A DNA stretch of 64,000 nucleotides from Saprospiraceae bacterium (lineage in GTDB: Bacteria; Bacteroidota; Bacteroidia; Chitinophagales; Saprospiraceae), in NCBI GenBank assembly GCA_030729925.1, contig JANQWK010000019.1:62001-126000 (forward strand). Reading direction: 5' to 3'. Made by a program: the position numbers and the translations under genes. A model generated the notes under the pieces. It was not told the DNA's origin. It was given only the letters and a program-made list of their open reading frames with translations, and did no database searches. Shown one piece after another: positions 10,278 to 18,469 of this stretch (its first letter is position 1; every line of letters begins with the position of its first letter).

Positions 10278-11915
10278 ATGAAAAAGTTCCTGACCCTTCT
10301 GCTAATTACCTCCCATGCACTCCTCTTCGCTCAAACCGAAGCCGATATTGATGCCCTTTTTCAACTGGAGCCGGGAAGTCCCGGTGCAGTTGTGGGCATT
10401 TTTGAGACAGGTGGTATCCGCTTCGCTAAAGGCTACGGATTGGCTAATCTGGACTACGATATTCCCATCACCACGAAGACCGTCTTCGATATCGGCTCTG
10501 TTTCTAAACAGTTTACTGCCGCCTGCATTTTTTTGCTGGAACAGCAGCAACGCCTCTCTATAGATGATCCCATACAAATGTACCTGCCGGAAATCCCCGT
10601 TTATCACGGCGAGACTGTCCGCATAAGGCATCTCATTAACCATACCAGCGGATTGCGGGATTATGTAGAACTCATGGCCTATGAAGGCACGCCCTACGAA
10701 AACCTGTTTACCGAAGACCAGGGACTCGAGATGATGGCTCGGCAAAAAGATCGCAATTTCCCCCCAGGTACCCAGTTTATGTACAACAACGGCGGATACT
10801 TACTGCTGGCTATTATCGTACGAAGAGTAAGCGGTATGTCTATCGGGGCTGTCGCCCAAAAAAATATCTTCGATCCCCTTGGCATGAAACATACGTTTAT
10901 ATTGGAAAACCCCGCAAGGGTAGTCAAAAATAGCGCCACAGGCTACGCCAAAAATGAAGCAGGTGTTTATGAAAAACAACATTACTACAATTTTGCCCTG
11001 GGCGGAGATGGTCAGGTTTATACGACCCTGGAAGATTTGCTGCTATGGGACAATAATTTTTATGGCCAAAAAGTAGGCGGCCAAGCCCTCCACGATCGCA
11101 TGCACGAACAGGCTGTACTCAACAACGGACAAAAGATAGATTATGCAGGCGGTTTGTTCATTCAAACCCACAAGGGAGAAAAAATGGTTCAGCACTCCGG
11201 CTCCTGGGGCGGGTTCCGCAGTTTGTTTTTTCGCTTTCCCGACAGGAAGGTTTCACTCGTGATCTTAACCAATGCTCCCGATGTGCTCGCCTTCGGAAAC
11301 GTCTATCCCCTCCTCGATAAAGTCCTGTCCAAAGATGATACCCATAACCTCTCCCCGCTGGAACTATCCACCGTTAATGTACCTACCAAAAAATTAATCC
11401 CCTTTACCGGAACCTACGAAGCTATAAAACAACCCCAATTGCGCTGGAGTGTCACCCTCGAAAACGATACCCTCCGCGTTACACAAGCTTGGAACGAGCT
11501 GAGCTTCCAAATCCTCCCCATAAGTTCCAGTGAGTTTTTCAGAAAAGATGTGCCCGATATCCGCTTCTCTTTTTTGGCAGATGCCTCCGGGCCACTTATC
11601 CGCGATAGACTCGAAGATGTACAAACCCGTAAAACAGATCCCTATCTGGATGACCCCTCAACAGCGCTTACAAAGTTTACCGGAACTTTTTTTAGCACAG
11701 AAACAAATACCCAATACACGCTTTCCGTTCAAGACAAACTGCTTGTCCTCCAACGAGGAAAGGATTTTACAACTACCCTCCAACGCGTCAGCCAACTGGT
11801 GTTCCGAAATAAGATGCAGGGCTTTCAGTTTGTGGAAAATGAAAACGGCATCCAGGGATTTTTTATCCAGGATAGACGAATCCGAAACCTCTGGTTCGAA
11901 CGGGTGAAATCCTAA
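10278..11915 (+). CDS. Serine beta-lactamase-family (class C-like) hydrolase
   Basis: A 545-residue exported serine hydrolase. It starts with a signal peptide (MKKFLTLLLITSHALLFAQ). The penicillin-binding-like fold is shown by S74-V-S-K77 (SxxK nucleophile motif in DIGSVSKQFTA), a YNN triad (YxN motif) and HSGSWGG in the position of the KTG/HTG box. Residues from about 380 on form a C-terminal beta-rich domain seen in many Bacteroidota members. Such proteins include esterases and D-amino-acid peptidases as well as beta-lactamases, so antibiotic resistance should not be assumed. It follows the amidohydrolase gene after 24 bp, suggesting one transcript. Copy 1 of the palindromic repeat lies 36 bp after the stop. 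Confidence 0.88.
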   Translation: MKKFLTLLLITSHALLFAQTEADIDALFQLEPGSPGAVVGIFETGGIRFAKGYGLANLDYDIPITTKTVFDIGSVSKQFTAACIFLLEQQQRLSIDDPIQMYLPEIPVYHGETVRIRHLINHTSGLRDYVELMAYEGTPYENLFTEDQGLEMMARQKDRNFPPGTQFMYNNGGYLLLAIIVRRVSGMSIGAVAQKNIFDPLGMKHTFILENPARVVKNSATGYAKNEAGVYEKQHYYNFALGGDGQVYTTLEDLLLWDNNFYGQKVGGQALHDRMHEQAVLNNGQKIDYAGGLFIQTHKGEKMVQHSGSWGGFRSLFFRFPDRKVSLVILTNAPDVLAFGNVYPLLDKVLSKDDTHNLSPLELSTVNVPTKKLIPFTGTYEAIKQPQLRWSVTLENDTLRVTQAWNELSFQILPISSSEFFRKDVPDIRFSFLADASGPLIRDRLEDVQTRKTDPYLDDPSTALTKFTGTFFSTETNTQYTLSVQDKLLVLQRGKDFTTTLQRVSQLVFRNKMQGFQFVENENGIQGFFIQDRRIRNLWFERVKS

Positions 11916-11950
11916 ATCCAAATTTTTTTCAATATCCCCCCTCTACATGA

Positions 11951-12055
11951 GGTTACTTTTTCGAACCTCAACGTATTAACAAGGGTAAATCAGGTGCAAG
12001 GCACCTTAAGGTGCCTTGCACCTGATTTACAACAATATAACAATCAATATATTAA
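11951..12055 (+). repeat. Palindromic intergenic repeat, copy 1
   Basis: Layout: GGTTACTTTT box (11951-11960), GTATTAA (11973-11979), AGGGTAA (11982-11988), then a perfect 46-bp palindrome (11985-12030) centred on CTTAAG, then an AT-rich tail. Two further copies are at 41951-42053 and 47257-47360 (minus). This one lies between convergent genes, in the orientation of the upstream beta-lactamase-like gene. The core arm reads CAGGTGCAAGGCACC; the other copies have G instead of C at the seventh base, with the matching change on the opposite arm. Confidence 0.85.
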
Positions 12056-12079
12056 ACTCAAAAAACACCTATTTTACCC

Positions 12080-13429
12080 TCACCCTTCAACCAACTGCTT
12101 CCGCGGGTCAATAATCCGCAATACATCGTCAATTCCAGGCTGATTGAACCCCTTGAAGCCGTCGTTGCGCTCGAGGTTTTCAAAGTGAGAGCCGATAGCT
12201 CCGTGCATTTTAAAGTTTTCTCCCATCTCCGCTGTGATGTGACCTTCTTCGACAAGGTGGTCAATTCTATTCGGGTCAACAGGCCACCATTCCCCTACGG
12301 TTAAGGCCTGGTACAGGTGTGGAAAATCAGAAAAAGGTGCCATCATGGGAATATTGAGTTCCTCAAACTGGCTATTGAAGCGCTTCGAGTCATACATGCA
12401 TTCCAGGTGATTAAGCCCCGCTTCAAGCATACTTTCGCCGTGCAGATAACACCAAAGTCCTGCCCTGCGATAAGGATGCAAAGGCGCTATGTTGGTCTGA
12501 TGAGCAAAATCCAAACCCAATTCCTCCGGAGCAAGGTCAATATCTGCAAAAATTACCGACTGCAAGACGGGCTGCTCCAGGATCTGAGAACCCCAGCCAG
12601 CGCCAGCTCCGGCATAAAACAGTTCCCGACATTCAAATCCCAAAGTTTCCAAAACCCGAATGGTTCGGTAAAACCAAGTCCGGGAACTGTCATACGTGTG
12701 GTGATCCTGGTTGGCCCAGCCTATGCCCAAAGCATCCTGTCTTTCTTTTTGAACCCTCCCGGCTCGGTTTCTCGTCATCCAGTATTCCCGCTCTGCTCTC
12801 AAAAACAAGGCACAAGACCAATCTTTGCCAAGATCCCGAACAGCTGCTTCTACCAGCTGATCCGTATAGTCAAAACCCTGCTCGGGGTGATCAAATTGCC
12901 TACGCCGAGCCCGAAATGCCTGCTGGTGTGTCTTCGCAACCCGAATAAGCGATTCGGATACAGGCTCCGGATTCACCCCCGCATACCCGTGCCGCTCGAC
13001 TACACCAAAGTCATGCGTAGTCCCCTCAAATATCCTGGCTTGCCTGAAACGACCGCCCTGCTGGCCTTCAATCGCAGCAGTGATACCATTGGCGCTGAGA
13101 AAGTCTTCTACAAATTCTACCCGAAAGTAAATCGTCTGCTTACCCACACGATGGACAAAATCCGGAAACCATCCCAATGGATTGCCATAATGCCCCACTC
13201 CTTTTTCGCGCCAGCCGGCAGCTTTCAACGCGGGAATCAATCGTTCATCGTCAAAACAAATATAGTCCAACAAGTCCCTCAACCGAATAGCGACCCGATC
13301 CAACAACAAGTCGGCAAAACCAGCAGCTCCCGGACAAGCCCTCAATGCTTCTTCCAAATACGTTCGAATAAATTGCTCCGCTACCGGTTCCGGCTTCCAG
13401 TCTCCGGTAGATCGTAAAGTGTTGTTCAT
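12080..13429 (-). CDS. Unassigned protein, faint DUF1338/HglS (VOC-like) resemblance
   Basis: A 449-residue soluble protein. ATG 13429 is preferred because it leaves an 11-bp gap after the upstream gene; an alternative start at 13459 would overlap it. I do not recognise it confidently. Two segments look like repeated vicinal-oxygen-chelate modules: DRVAIRLRDL...LIPALKAAGWREKG (about 45-78) and DHHTYDSSRTWFYRTIRVLETLGFE (about 232-256). FGVVERHGYAGVNP (131-144) resembles the FGEVExRGxALTP motif of DUF1338 proteins such as HglS, and GLNHLE (H331) resembles their NHFTP motif. Motif order differs from HglS, so this is a weak, eye-level comparison. If right, it would be an Fe(II) enzyme acting on a 2-oxoacid; the upstream dehydrogenases fit that. 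Confidence 0.75.
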   Translation of the reverse strand: MNNTLRSTGDWKPEPVAEQFIRTYLEEALRACPGAAGFADLLLDRVAIRLRDLLDYICFDDERLIPALKAAGWREKGVGHYGNPLGWFPDFVHRVGKQTIYFRVEFVEDFLSANGITAAIEGQQGGRFRQARIFEGTTHDFGVVERHGYAGVNPEPVSESLIRVAKTHQQAFRARRRQFDHPEQGFDYTDQLVEAAVRDLGKDWSCALFLRAEREYWMTRNRAGRVQKERQDALGIGWANQDHHTYDSSRTWFYRTIRVLETLGFECRELFYAGAGAGWGSQILEQPVLQSVIFADIDLAPEELGLDFAHQTNIAPLHPYRRAGLWCYLHGESMLEAGLNHLECMYDSKRFNSQFEELNIPMMAPFSDFPHLYQALTVGEWWPVDPNRIDHLVEEGHITAEMGENFKMHGAIGSHFENLERNDGFKGFNQPGIDDVLRIIDPRKQLVEG

Positions 13430-13440
13430 AATCGTGATTT

Positions 13441-14490
13441 TTATGATTTGCCTACCCACCGCTCAGCAGCGTCAAGTGTGTCAATTTCCAATTCCCCCGC
13501 AAGCCGGAAAATGCCATCCAAGGCTGTTCCAATCGCAGTTTGTACCCGCAACATGGCTGCTTCATATTCCATGCCTTCAGCTTCCATCAGGGTAATCCCC
13601 ATAGCGCCACCCAGATTGGCAACAAAGTCAGGGGCATACAAAATGTTGCACTCCCTCAGCAGATCAGCATCACGCTCCGGATGCAACAACTGGTTGTTGG
13701 CAGCTCCGGCTATTCCCTTGCACCGGAGACCCGATATCGTGCTATGGTCAAGGATGCCCCCCTGCGCACAAGGAGAAAAAATGTCACAAGGAGTATCAAA
13801 CAGGTGTTCCGGGGCAACCCACCGGTAGTCCGTAGTTTCGGAAAGTTCTGCAACCAGCGCAGGGTTCGTCTCAGAAAAAAGGATACTGGCTCCCGCCTCA
13901 TGCAATAGCTGCGCTAAAAAACGACCGACATTGCCCATGCCCTGAATCAAAATGCTTTTTCCCGATACATCGGCTTCACCGAAAATTTGCCGACAGGTAG
14001 CTTGTATGGCCGCAAAAACGCCATAAGCAGTAGGGATAGACGAAGAACCAGAGCCACCCGTGGCCGGGGTTCGGGAAAAAATATACGGCGCAGCAACCTC
14101 ATGCAATACGTCCATGTCTTCACTGGATGTGCCAATGTCCGGACCGGCATAGTACTGCCCACCAAGGTTTTTTATGTGCAAACCCAAACGCAACAACAGA
14201 GCCTCCCTGGATGCAACATCCAAAGGCCTGGTCAAATACACTACCGTCTTGCCCCCACCCCATGACATACGCACCGTGGCAAATTTCATGGTCATGGCAG
14301 CAGAAAGTTTCATGGCATCCTGTATGGCTTCCTGCAATCCAAGATAGTGCTTCATGCGAATTCCACCCGCAGAAGGACCTCTGCGCGTAGAATGAACCGC
14401 AATAATGATCCAGGCATCCGCAATTTCGTCACGGTAAATATGCAGGGCCTCTCCTCCCCAATCAAGAATGCTTTGCTCGTCCGTCATCAT
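13441..14490 (-). CDS. Glu/Leu/Phe/Val (ELFV) family amino-acid dehydrogenase
   Basis: A 349-residue NAD(P)-dependent dehydrogenase interconverting an L-amino acid and its 2-oxoacid. GPSAGGIRMKHY, MTMKFATVRMSWGGGKTVV (substrate and catalytic lysine region) and YYAGPDIGTSSEDM are family signatures; the Rossmann motif is IQGMGNVGRFLAQLL. The length matches leucine/valine/phenylalanine dehydrogenases rather than the longer glutamate dehydrogenases. Usual family residues are altered in places (GPSAGGIR versus the common GPALGG), so the substrate is uncertain. The start overlaps the end of the upstream FAD-linked dehydrogenase by 4 bp (ATGA), showing translational coupling, and the unassigned protein follows after 11 bp. 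Confidence 0.88.
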   Translation of the reverse strand: MMTDEQSILDWGGEALHIYRDEIADAWIIIAVHSTRRGPSAGGIRMKHYLGLQEAIQDAMKLSAAMTMKFATVRMSWGGGKTVVYLTRPLDVASREALLLRLGLHIKNLGGQYYAGPDIGTSSEDMDVLHEVAAPYIFSRTPATGGSGSSSIPTAYGVFAAIQATCRQIFGEADVSGKSILIQGMGNVGRFLAQLLHEAGASILFSETNPALVAELSETTDYRWVAPEHLFDTPCDIFSPCAQGGILDHSTISGLRCKGIAGAANNQLLHPERDADLLRECNILYAPDFVANLGGAMGITLMEAEGMEYEAAMLRVQTAIGTALDGIFRLAGELEIDTLDAAERWVGKS

Positions 14491-15893
14491 GGCTTTTCAG
14501 GTATGTCCAAAATCCTCCCCGGGTTCAAAAGCCCGTAAGGGTCAATTAATTGTTTAATTTGTTGCATCAACTCGATTTCTTCAGCCGAACGACTTAGAGA
14601 AAGCCATCTTTTTTTGTCCAAACCAATTCCATGCTCGGCAGATACCGAACCTTGATAACCGGCCAGCGGCCCATATACAAGTTCGTCAATGGCCGCCTTC
14701 AACTCAGCCGATCCGGAATGCTTACAAACGAGGAAGTGTATGTTCCCGTCACCCAAGTGACCAAAGGCAAATGCTTTTACAACCCCATCCAAGGCCTCAA
14801 CAGCTGCTTTGACACTCGATACGTACTCACCTATGTCCCGGATGGGCAAACTGATGTCAAAACTTTGCACATACCCGGCTATTCCCGCCATGATGCTGAC
14901 GTCCTCCCGTATGTTCCAAAACCATTGCAGATCAGCCGCCGACTGCGCCAATACCGCATCTTCAAATTGGCCCGATGTAATCCCTTCTTCCAATAAAGAT
15001 GCTAATTCCATATAATCCTTGTCCGAATCCCTGCCCTGGGTTTCCATCAGGACGTATAAAGGATAGCCATGCGCAAGCGGGGCTTTGTAGGGCCCCGAAG
15101 TTGCCGTTTGTGCTTCGTACGTATCACCCCACAACAATTCAAATGCGCTAAGCTTGCCCCCTAATGCTGTTTCCGATTGCCGCAACCAGGCTAACGCTCC
15201 TTCAAAATCGCGAAAACCAAGCCAGGCAGCCTGCCTGCTGGAAGGTAATGCCGATAATCGCAGTACCGCACGGGTAATGATCCCAAGTGTTCCCTCCGAA
15301 CCAATAAACAATTGCGATAACGCATAGCCCGTATTGTCTTTTACCAATTTCTTCAACCCGTTGATAATCCTACCGTCCGGCAATACCACCTCCAATCCCA
15401 GTACCAAATTTCGAGTCATCCCATACTTAATGACGTTAACCCCCCCTGCATTGGTCGCTATACATCCCCCAATACGGGCACTTCCCCTGGCTCCAAAACC
15501 CAAAGGGAAAAATAATCCCCGTTCTCGCGCAGCTTCCTGCACCTGCTCCAAAATGGCTCCACCCTGTACCAGCATGACCCTGCTGTAAAGGTCAATCTCT
15601 TCTATCCCGTCCATCCGCTCCAGACTAATAACAACGTCGCCAGCCTCAGCTATCGTGGCCCCCGTAAGACCCGTCAACCCCCCATGAACCACCATCCGCT
15701 GCCGATGGGCATGACAAATCTCACAAATCCGCGCAACCTCCTCCGTCGAAACCGGCAATACGATACAAAGCGCAACCAATGGTTCTTCCATTTTCCAAAT
15801 GTGCGCATGCCTTCCCTCCATCGCTGCTCCCTCCAATACCCGATCCGCACCCAACGCGTCTATAAGCTGCCTGATAATGACTTGTGTTTTCAT
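14487..15893 (-). CDS. FAD-linked D-2-hydroxyacid dehydrogenase (D2HGDH/GlcD type)
   Basis: A 468-residue flavoenzyme of the FAD-binding-4 family expected to oxidise a D-2-hydroxyacid to a 2-oxoacid. The FAD-binding part has VVHGGLTGLTGATIA, GSARIGGCIATNAGG, YGMTRNLVLGLEVVLPDG and GSEGTLGIITRAVLRL. The C-terminal FAD-oxidase domain has FGHLGDGNIH (metal-ligand region), SVSAEHGIGLDKK and the typical ending IDPYGLLNPGRIL. D-2-hydroxyglutarate, D-lactate and glycolate enzymes share these motifs, so the substrate is not fixed. First gene of a three-gene operon, divergent from a LysR regulator 73 bp away, which probably controls it. Confidence 0.9.
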   Translation of the reverse strand: MKTQVIIRQLIDALGADRVLEGAAMEGRHAHIWKMEEPLVALCIVLPVSTEEVARICEICHAHRQRMVVHGGLTGLTGATIAEAGDVVISLERMDGIEEIDLYSRVMLVQGGAILEQVQEAARERGLFFPLGFGARGSARIGGCIATNAGGVNVIKYGMTRNLVLGLEVVLPDGRIINGLKKLVKDNTGYALSQLFIGSEGTLGIITRAVLRLSALPSSRQAAWLGFRDFEGALAWLRQSETALGGKLSAFELLWGDTYEAQTATSGPYKAPLAHGYPLYVLMETQGRDSDKDYMELASLLEEGITSGQFEDAVLAQSAADLQWFWNIREDVSIMAGIAGYVQSFDISLPIRDIGEYVSSVKAAVEALDGVVKAFAFGHLGDGNIHFLVCKHSGSAELKAAIDELVYGPLAGYQGSVSAEHGIGLDKKRWLSLSRSAEEIELMQQIKQLIDPYGLLNPGRILDIPEKP

Positions 15894-15966
15894 ATTAACA
15901 AGATAAGGATTTTATATAATTGAAAAAAATGATTATTTTTAATACATTTATCAAAAAAAAGAATGA

Positions 15967-16857
15967 ATGAACCTGGATCAGCTTAGGAACCTGCTGACCT
16001 TAGCCAAGACCCTGCACTTTACAGAAACCGCTAAAAAGGTGAATATCGTGCAGCCTGCACTGAGCAAGCAATTGCAGCAACTGGAAGACCGGCTGGGAGC
16101 CAGCTTGTTTCTCAGAAGTAAACGTACCGTTAGCCTGACACCGGCCGGAAAGTATTTCTTTGAACAGGTAGAGCGACTGCTGCACCAATGGGATAGGGTA
16201 GTGGAGAAAACCCAACACCTGCAAAAGGGTACTCAAAGTGCCCTGCGGATAGGTTTTACCCATTCCGTCATGCAATCTCTGTTGCCCGATATCTTGGAAG
16301 GACTAAAAAAATTGAGGCCAGAGGTTCCGACATTCCTCAAGGAAATTAACAACAACGACCAATACCAGGCACTCTTGCGCCAGGAACTCGATATCGGATT
16401 TGCTACTAACCCCGTAGTGCCCCGGGGATTGAGCTGGAAAAAGTTATATACCGATAATTTTGTGGTGCTGCTGCCCCTTGCTCATCCGGTTACGACAACT
16501 AATTACAGCGATTTCTCGGTCTTTGCCCAAGATGCTTTTATCTTTCCTCCCCTGTCAGATGGATCAGATTATATCCACGTGCTGGAATCTATCTGCATGG
16601 ACGCAGGCTTCCGCCCAAAAATCAGCCACGAAACCGGTTCTGCCAGCACCAGCTTCAAATTGGTGGAAAAAGGCCTCGGAATTTGTATAGAGCCCAAAAT
16701 TTCTGTCAAAGGCCTACAACTGCCCCTTCGCATCATAGAACTGCACAATATTCCTCAAAGAGCAGAGCTGATCATGATCTGGAATGACCGCTTTGCCGAA
16801 GATTTTCCAGACCTGTTGGATTATTTGTGTTCCAAAGCGACTACCCCCCAACCATAA
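15967..16857 (+). CDS. LysR-family transcriptional regulator
   Basis: A 296-residue DNA-binding regulator. The N-terminal winged helix-turn-helix is clear (MNLDQLRNLLTLAKTLHFTETAKKVNIVQPALSKQLQQLEDRLGASLFLRSKRTVSLT, about 1-58), followed by the linker helix and a periplasmic-binding-protein-like effector domain. It is transcribed away from the FAD-dehydrogenase operon; this arrangement is usual for LysR regulators acting on the neighbour and on themselves. The effector is unknown, possibly the hydroxyacid, oxoacid or amino acid handled by the operon. The 73-bp shared intergenic region is AT-rich; I could not pick out a convincing T-N11-A operator. Its stop is one base from the end of the convergent nucleotidyltransferase. 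Confidence 0.92.
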   Translation: MNLDQLRNLLTLAKTLHFTETAKKVNIVQPALSKQLQQLEDRLGASLFLRSKRTVSLTPAGKYFFEQVERLLHQWDRVVEKTQHLQKGTQSALRIGFTHSVMQSLLPDILEGLKKLRPEVPTFLKEINNNDQYQALLRQELDIGFATNPVVPRGLSWKKLYTDNFVVLLPLAHPVTTTNYSDFSVFAQDAFIFPPLSDGSDYIHVLESICMDAGFRPKISHETGSASTSFKLVEKGLGICIEPKISVKGLQLPLRIIELHNIPQRAELIMIWNDRFAEDFPDLLDYLCSKATTPQP

Positions 16858-16858
16858 C

Positions 16859-17761
16859 TTACCACAAGCGTTCAGGATACACGCCCTTTTCAATCATTCC
16901 CCGAAAGGCATCCACTACAAATGCCTTGTCCTCCTGATAGGTTACCCCGTGCCAATGTGCATCACAGGTCAATACCTTCACTTGTACCTCCCCTCGCTTA
17001 ATCAACTCATTCATGACCGTAGGAATATATAGCTCCGACTTGGGCAGGTGACCCTCCGTGTGAATAAACGCCACAAAGGCTTTTTCCAAATGATCGAAAA
17101 CCGCCGGATGAAACCCCCAATAGTTCATGGAAACCAAGGTGCTGCTGTCCAACAAATGCCGAACCCCATGATCGTCAAAATACTGAATACCAGTTCCTTC
17201 TCGATGAATTTTCGTGCGCTCTACCACATCCGTCAATAACGCATTCTCGTCCATTTCACATATCCCCCTGTTTACGGTGCCATGATCGGACAAAGTATTG
17301 TCCAGTACATATCCTACCATACTGTACAAGTCCGGACGACAGTCTCGCTGCAAAAATTCAGCCATGACGGCAAAACTCGATACTCCGTAATAGTCATCCG
17401 CATTGATCACCGCAAATGGCTCCTGAATGTATTCCCTGGCAACCAATACCGCATGCGCAGTACCCCAAGGCTTTTCCCTCCCTTCGGGAAAAGTTGCAAT
17501 GCCCGGAACCGGATGATCCAGTTCCTGAAAAGCATACACGACCTCTATGCGATCCTTAAATTTATCTCCAAATTTTTCCGCGAAAGCGGCAGCTATGTCC
17601 CTGCGAATTACACAAACAACCTTACCAAATCCAGCCTTGATGGCATCGTATATCGAATATTCAATTATCGCTTCCTGATTAGGACCCACTCCGTCCACCT
17701 GCTTCAAGCCTCCATACCTGCTTCCCATTCCCGCAGCAAGGATCAATAAACTTGGTTTCAT
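16859..17761 (-). CDS. Sugar-phosphate nucleotidyltransferase family protein
   Basis: A 300-residue NTP-transferase-fold protein. The N-terminal signature LILAAGMGSRYGGLKQVD is the nucleotide-binding loop, followed by FAVINADDYYG with the metal-binding aspartates. No transmembrane segment or C-terminal left-handed beta-helix is seen, so it is a single-domain member. Enzymes of this type activate sugar phosphates (UDP-, dTDP- or GDP-sugars) for envelope polysaccharides; the exact sugar cannot be read. The gene is 31 bp downstream of the TPR/membrane protein gene on the same strand and converges with the LysR gene almost without a gap. Confidence 0.85.
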   Translation of the reverse strand: MKPSLLILAAGMGSRYGGLKQVDGVGPNQEAIIEYSIYDAIKAGFGKVVCVIRRDIAAAFAEKFGDKFKDRIEVVYAFQELDHPVPGIATFPEGREKPWGTAHAVLVAREYIQEPFAVINADDYYGVSSFAVMAEFLQRDCRPDLYSMVGYVLDNTLSDHGTVNRGICEMDENALLTDVVERTKIHREGTGIQYFDDHGVRHLLDSSTLVSMNYWGFHPAVFDHLEKAFVAFIHTEGHLPKSELYIPTVMNELIKRGEVQVKVLTCDAHWHGVTYQEDKAFVVDAFRGMIEKGVYPERLW

Positions 17762-17792
17762 TTGCTTTTGCTTTTATCTGGTTACAATTTTT

Positions 17793-18464
17793 TCAACACC
17801 CCTTCTCCGATTTTACACAAGCCACAAAATGACTTACATGGTAATCGGCCTGCAAACGATGGTACAAAAATCCCAGACCCAATACCAGTAAACCGGATAC
17901 AAAGCCCAGGTTGCGCAACAACTCGATATCCGTAGTGTACCGATCGAAAAATGGCCGCACAGCCATGACCTCTATAAAAATGATGACAGCTGTCGCTAAA
18001 AATAACAAAATCGCCAATGCCCGTGACAGACGCAACAAAAAAGTGGATTGCCGGCGCAAACATACCGTCAGCAATTGTACAGCGTACTTGTCTTCCGGAT
18101 CAATCCGGATCAATTGCCGCAATATATACACACATTTGTCAAAGTCGTACAGGTTGTAAAGCGATGCCGCCTTCCGAAACAACATGTCCCGATAGATGTC
18201 CTGGCCATTGTACACCTGTATGTTATGCGAAATAACCATTTCAATGACCGCATCTACAAACAACAAATGCTTCTTATAAGCCCCTATCTCAAATAAGGCA
18301 TTTACGTAGGCTACGCGAAAGTCAAAGTATTCCTCAAATTCCAAATACCGGATCTTATGCTCGTTGTCCTCGCAAAAACGAATGATCTGACGAAAGTTGT
18401 CTGCCGCTATTTCCTTGAAATGGCGGTAAAGCAAAGAATGATATGTCGTATTGGCAGCTGGCAA
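17793..18464 (-). CDS. Hypothetical protein with helical repeats and two C-terminal membrane segments
   Basis: A 223-residue protein starting with TTG at 18464; no in-frame ATG exists until residue 78 and an in-frame stop lies just upstream, so TTG is the most likely start. The first 145 residues look alpha-helical with a TPR-like helix pair (LFRKAASLYNLYDFDKCVYILRQLIRIDPEDKYA). Two hydrophobic segments follow (LLRLSRALAILLFLATAVIIF and LLRNLGFVSGLLVLGLGFLYH), giving an inner-membrane hairpin. I do not recognise a named family. It starts 5 bp after the stop of the cyclase-family gene, so the two are probably co-transcribed. Confidence 0.7.
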   Translation of the reverse strand: MPAANTTYHSLLYRHFKEIAADNFRQIIRFCEDNEHKIRYLEFEEYFDFRVAYVNALFEIGAYKKHLLFVDAVIEMVISHNIQVYNGQDIYRDMLFRKAASLYNLYDFDKCVYILRQLIRIDPEDKYAVQLLTVCLRRQSTFLLRLSRALAILLFLATAVIIFIEVMAVRPFFDRYTTDIELLRNLGFVSGLLVLGLGFLYHRLQADYHVSHFVACVKSEKGC

Positions 18465-18469
18465 AACTG

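Noticed and set aside
10278-11915. Antibiotic resistance by the beta-lactamase-family protein
   Set aside because: The family contains many esterases and peptidases; the SxxK and YNN motifs alone do not show beta-lactam hydrolysis.
12317-13417. A 366-codon plus-strand ORF opposite the unassigned protein gene
   Set aside because: It is a shadow of the minus-strand gene: its translation is low-complexity and Ser/Arg/Pro-rich with no recognisable motif, while the opposite strand has conserved-looking segments and operon spacing.
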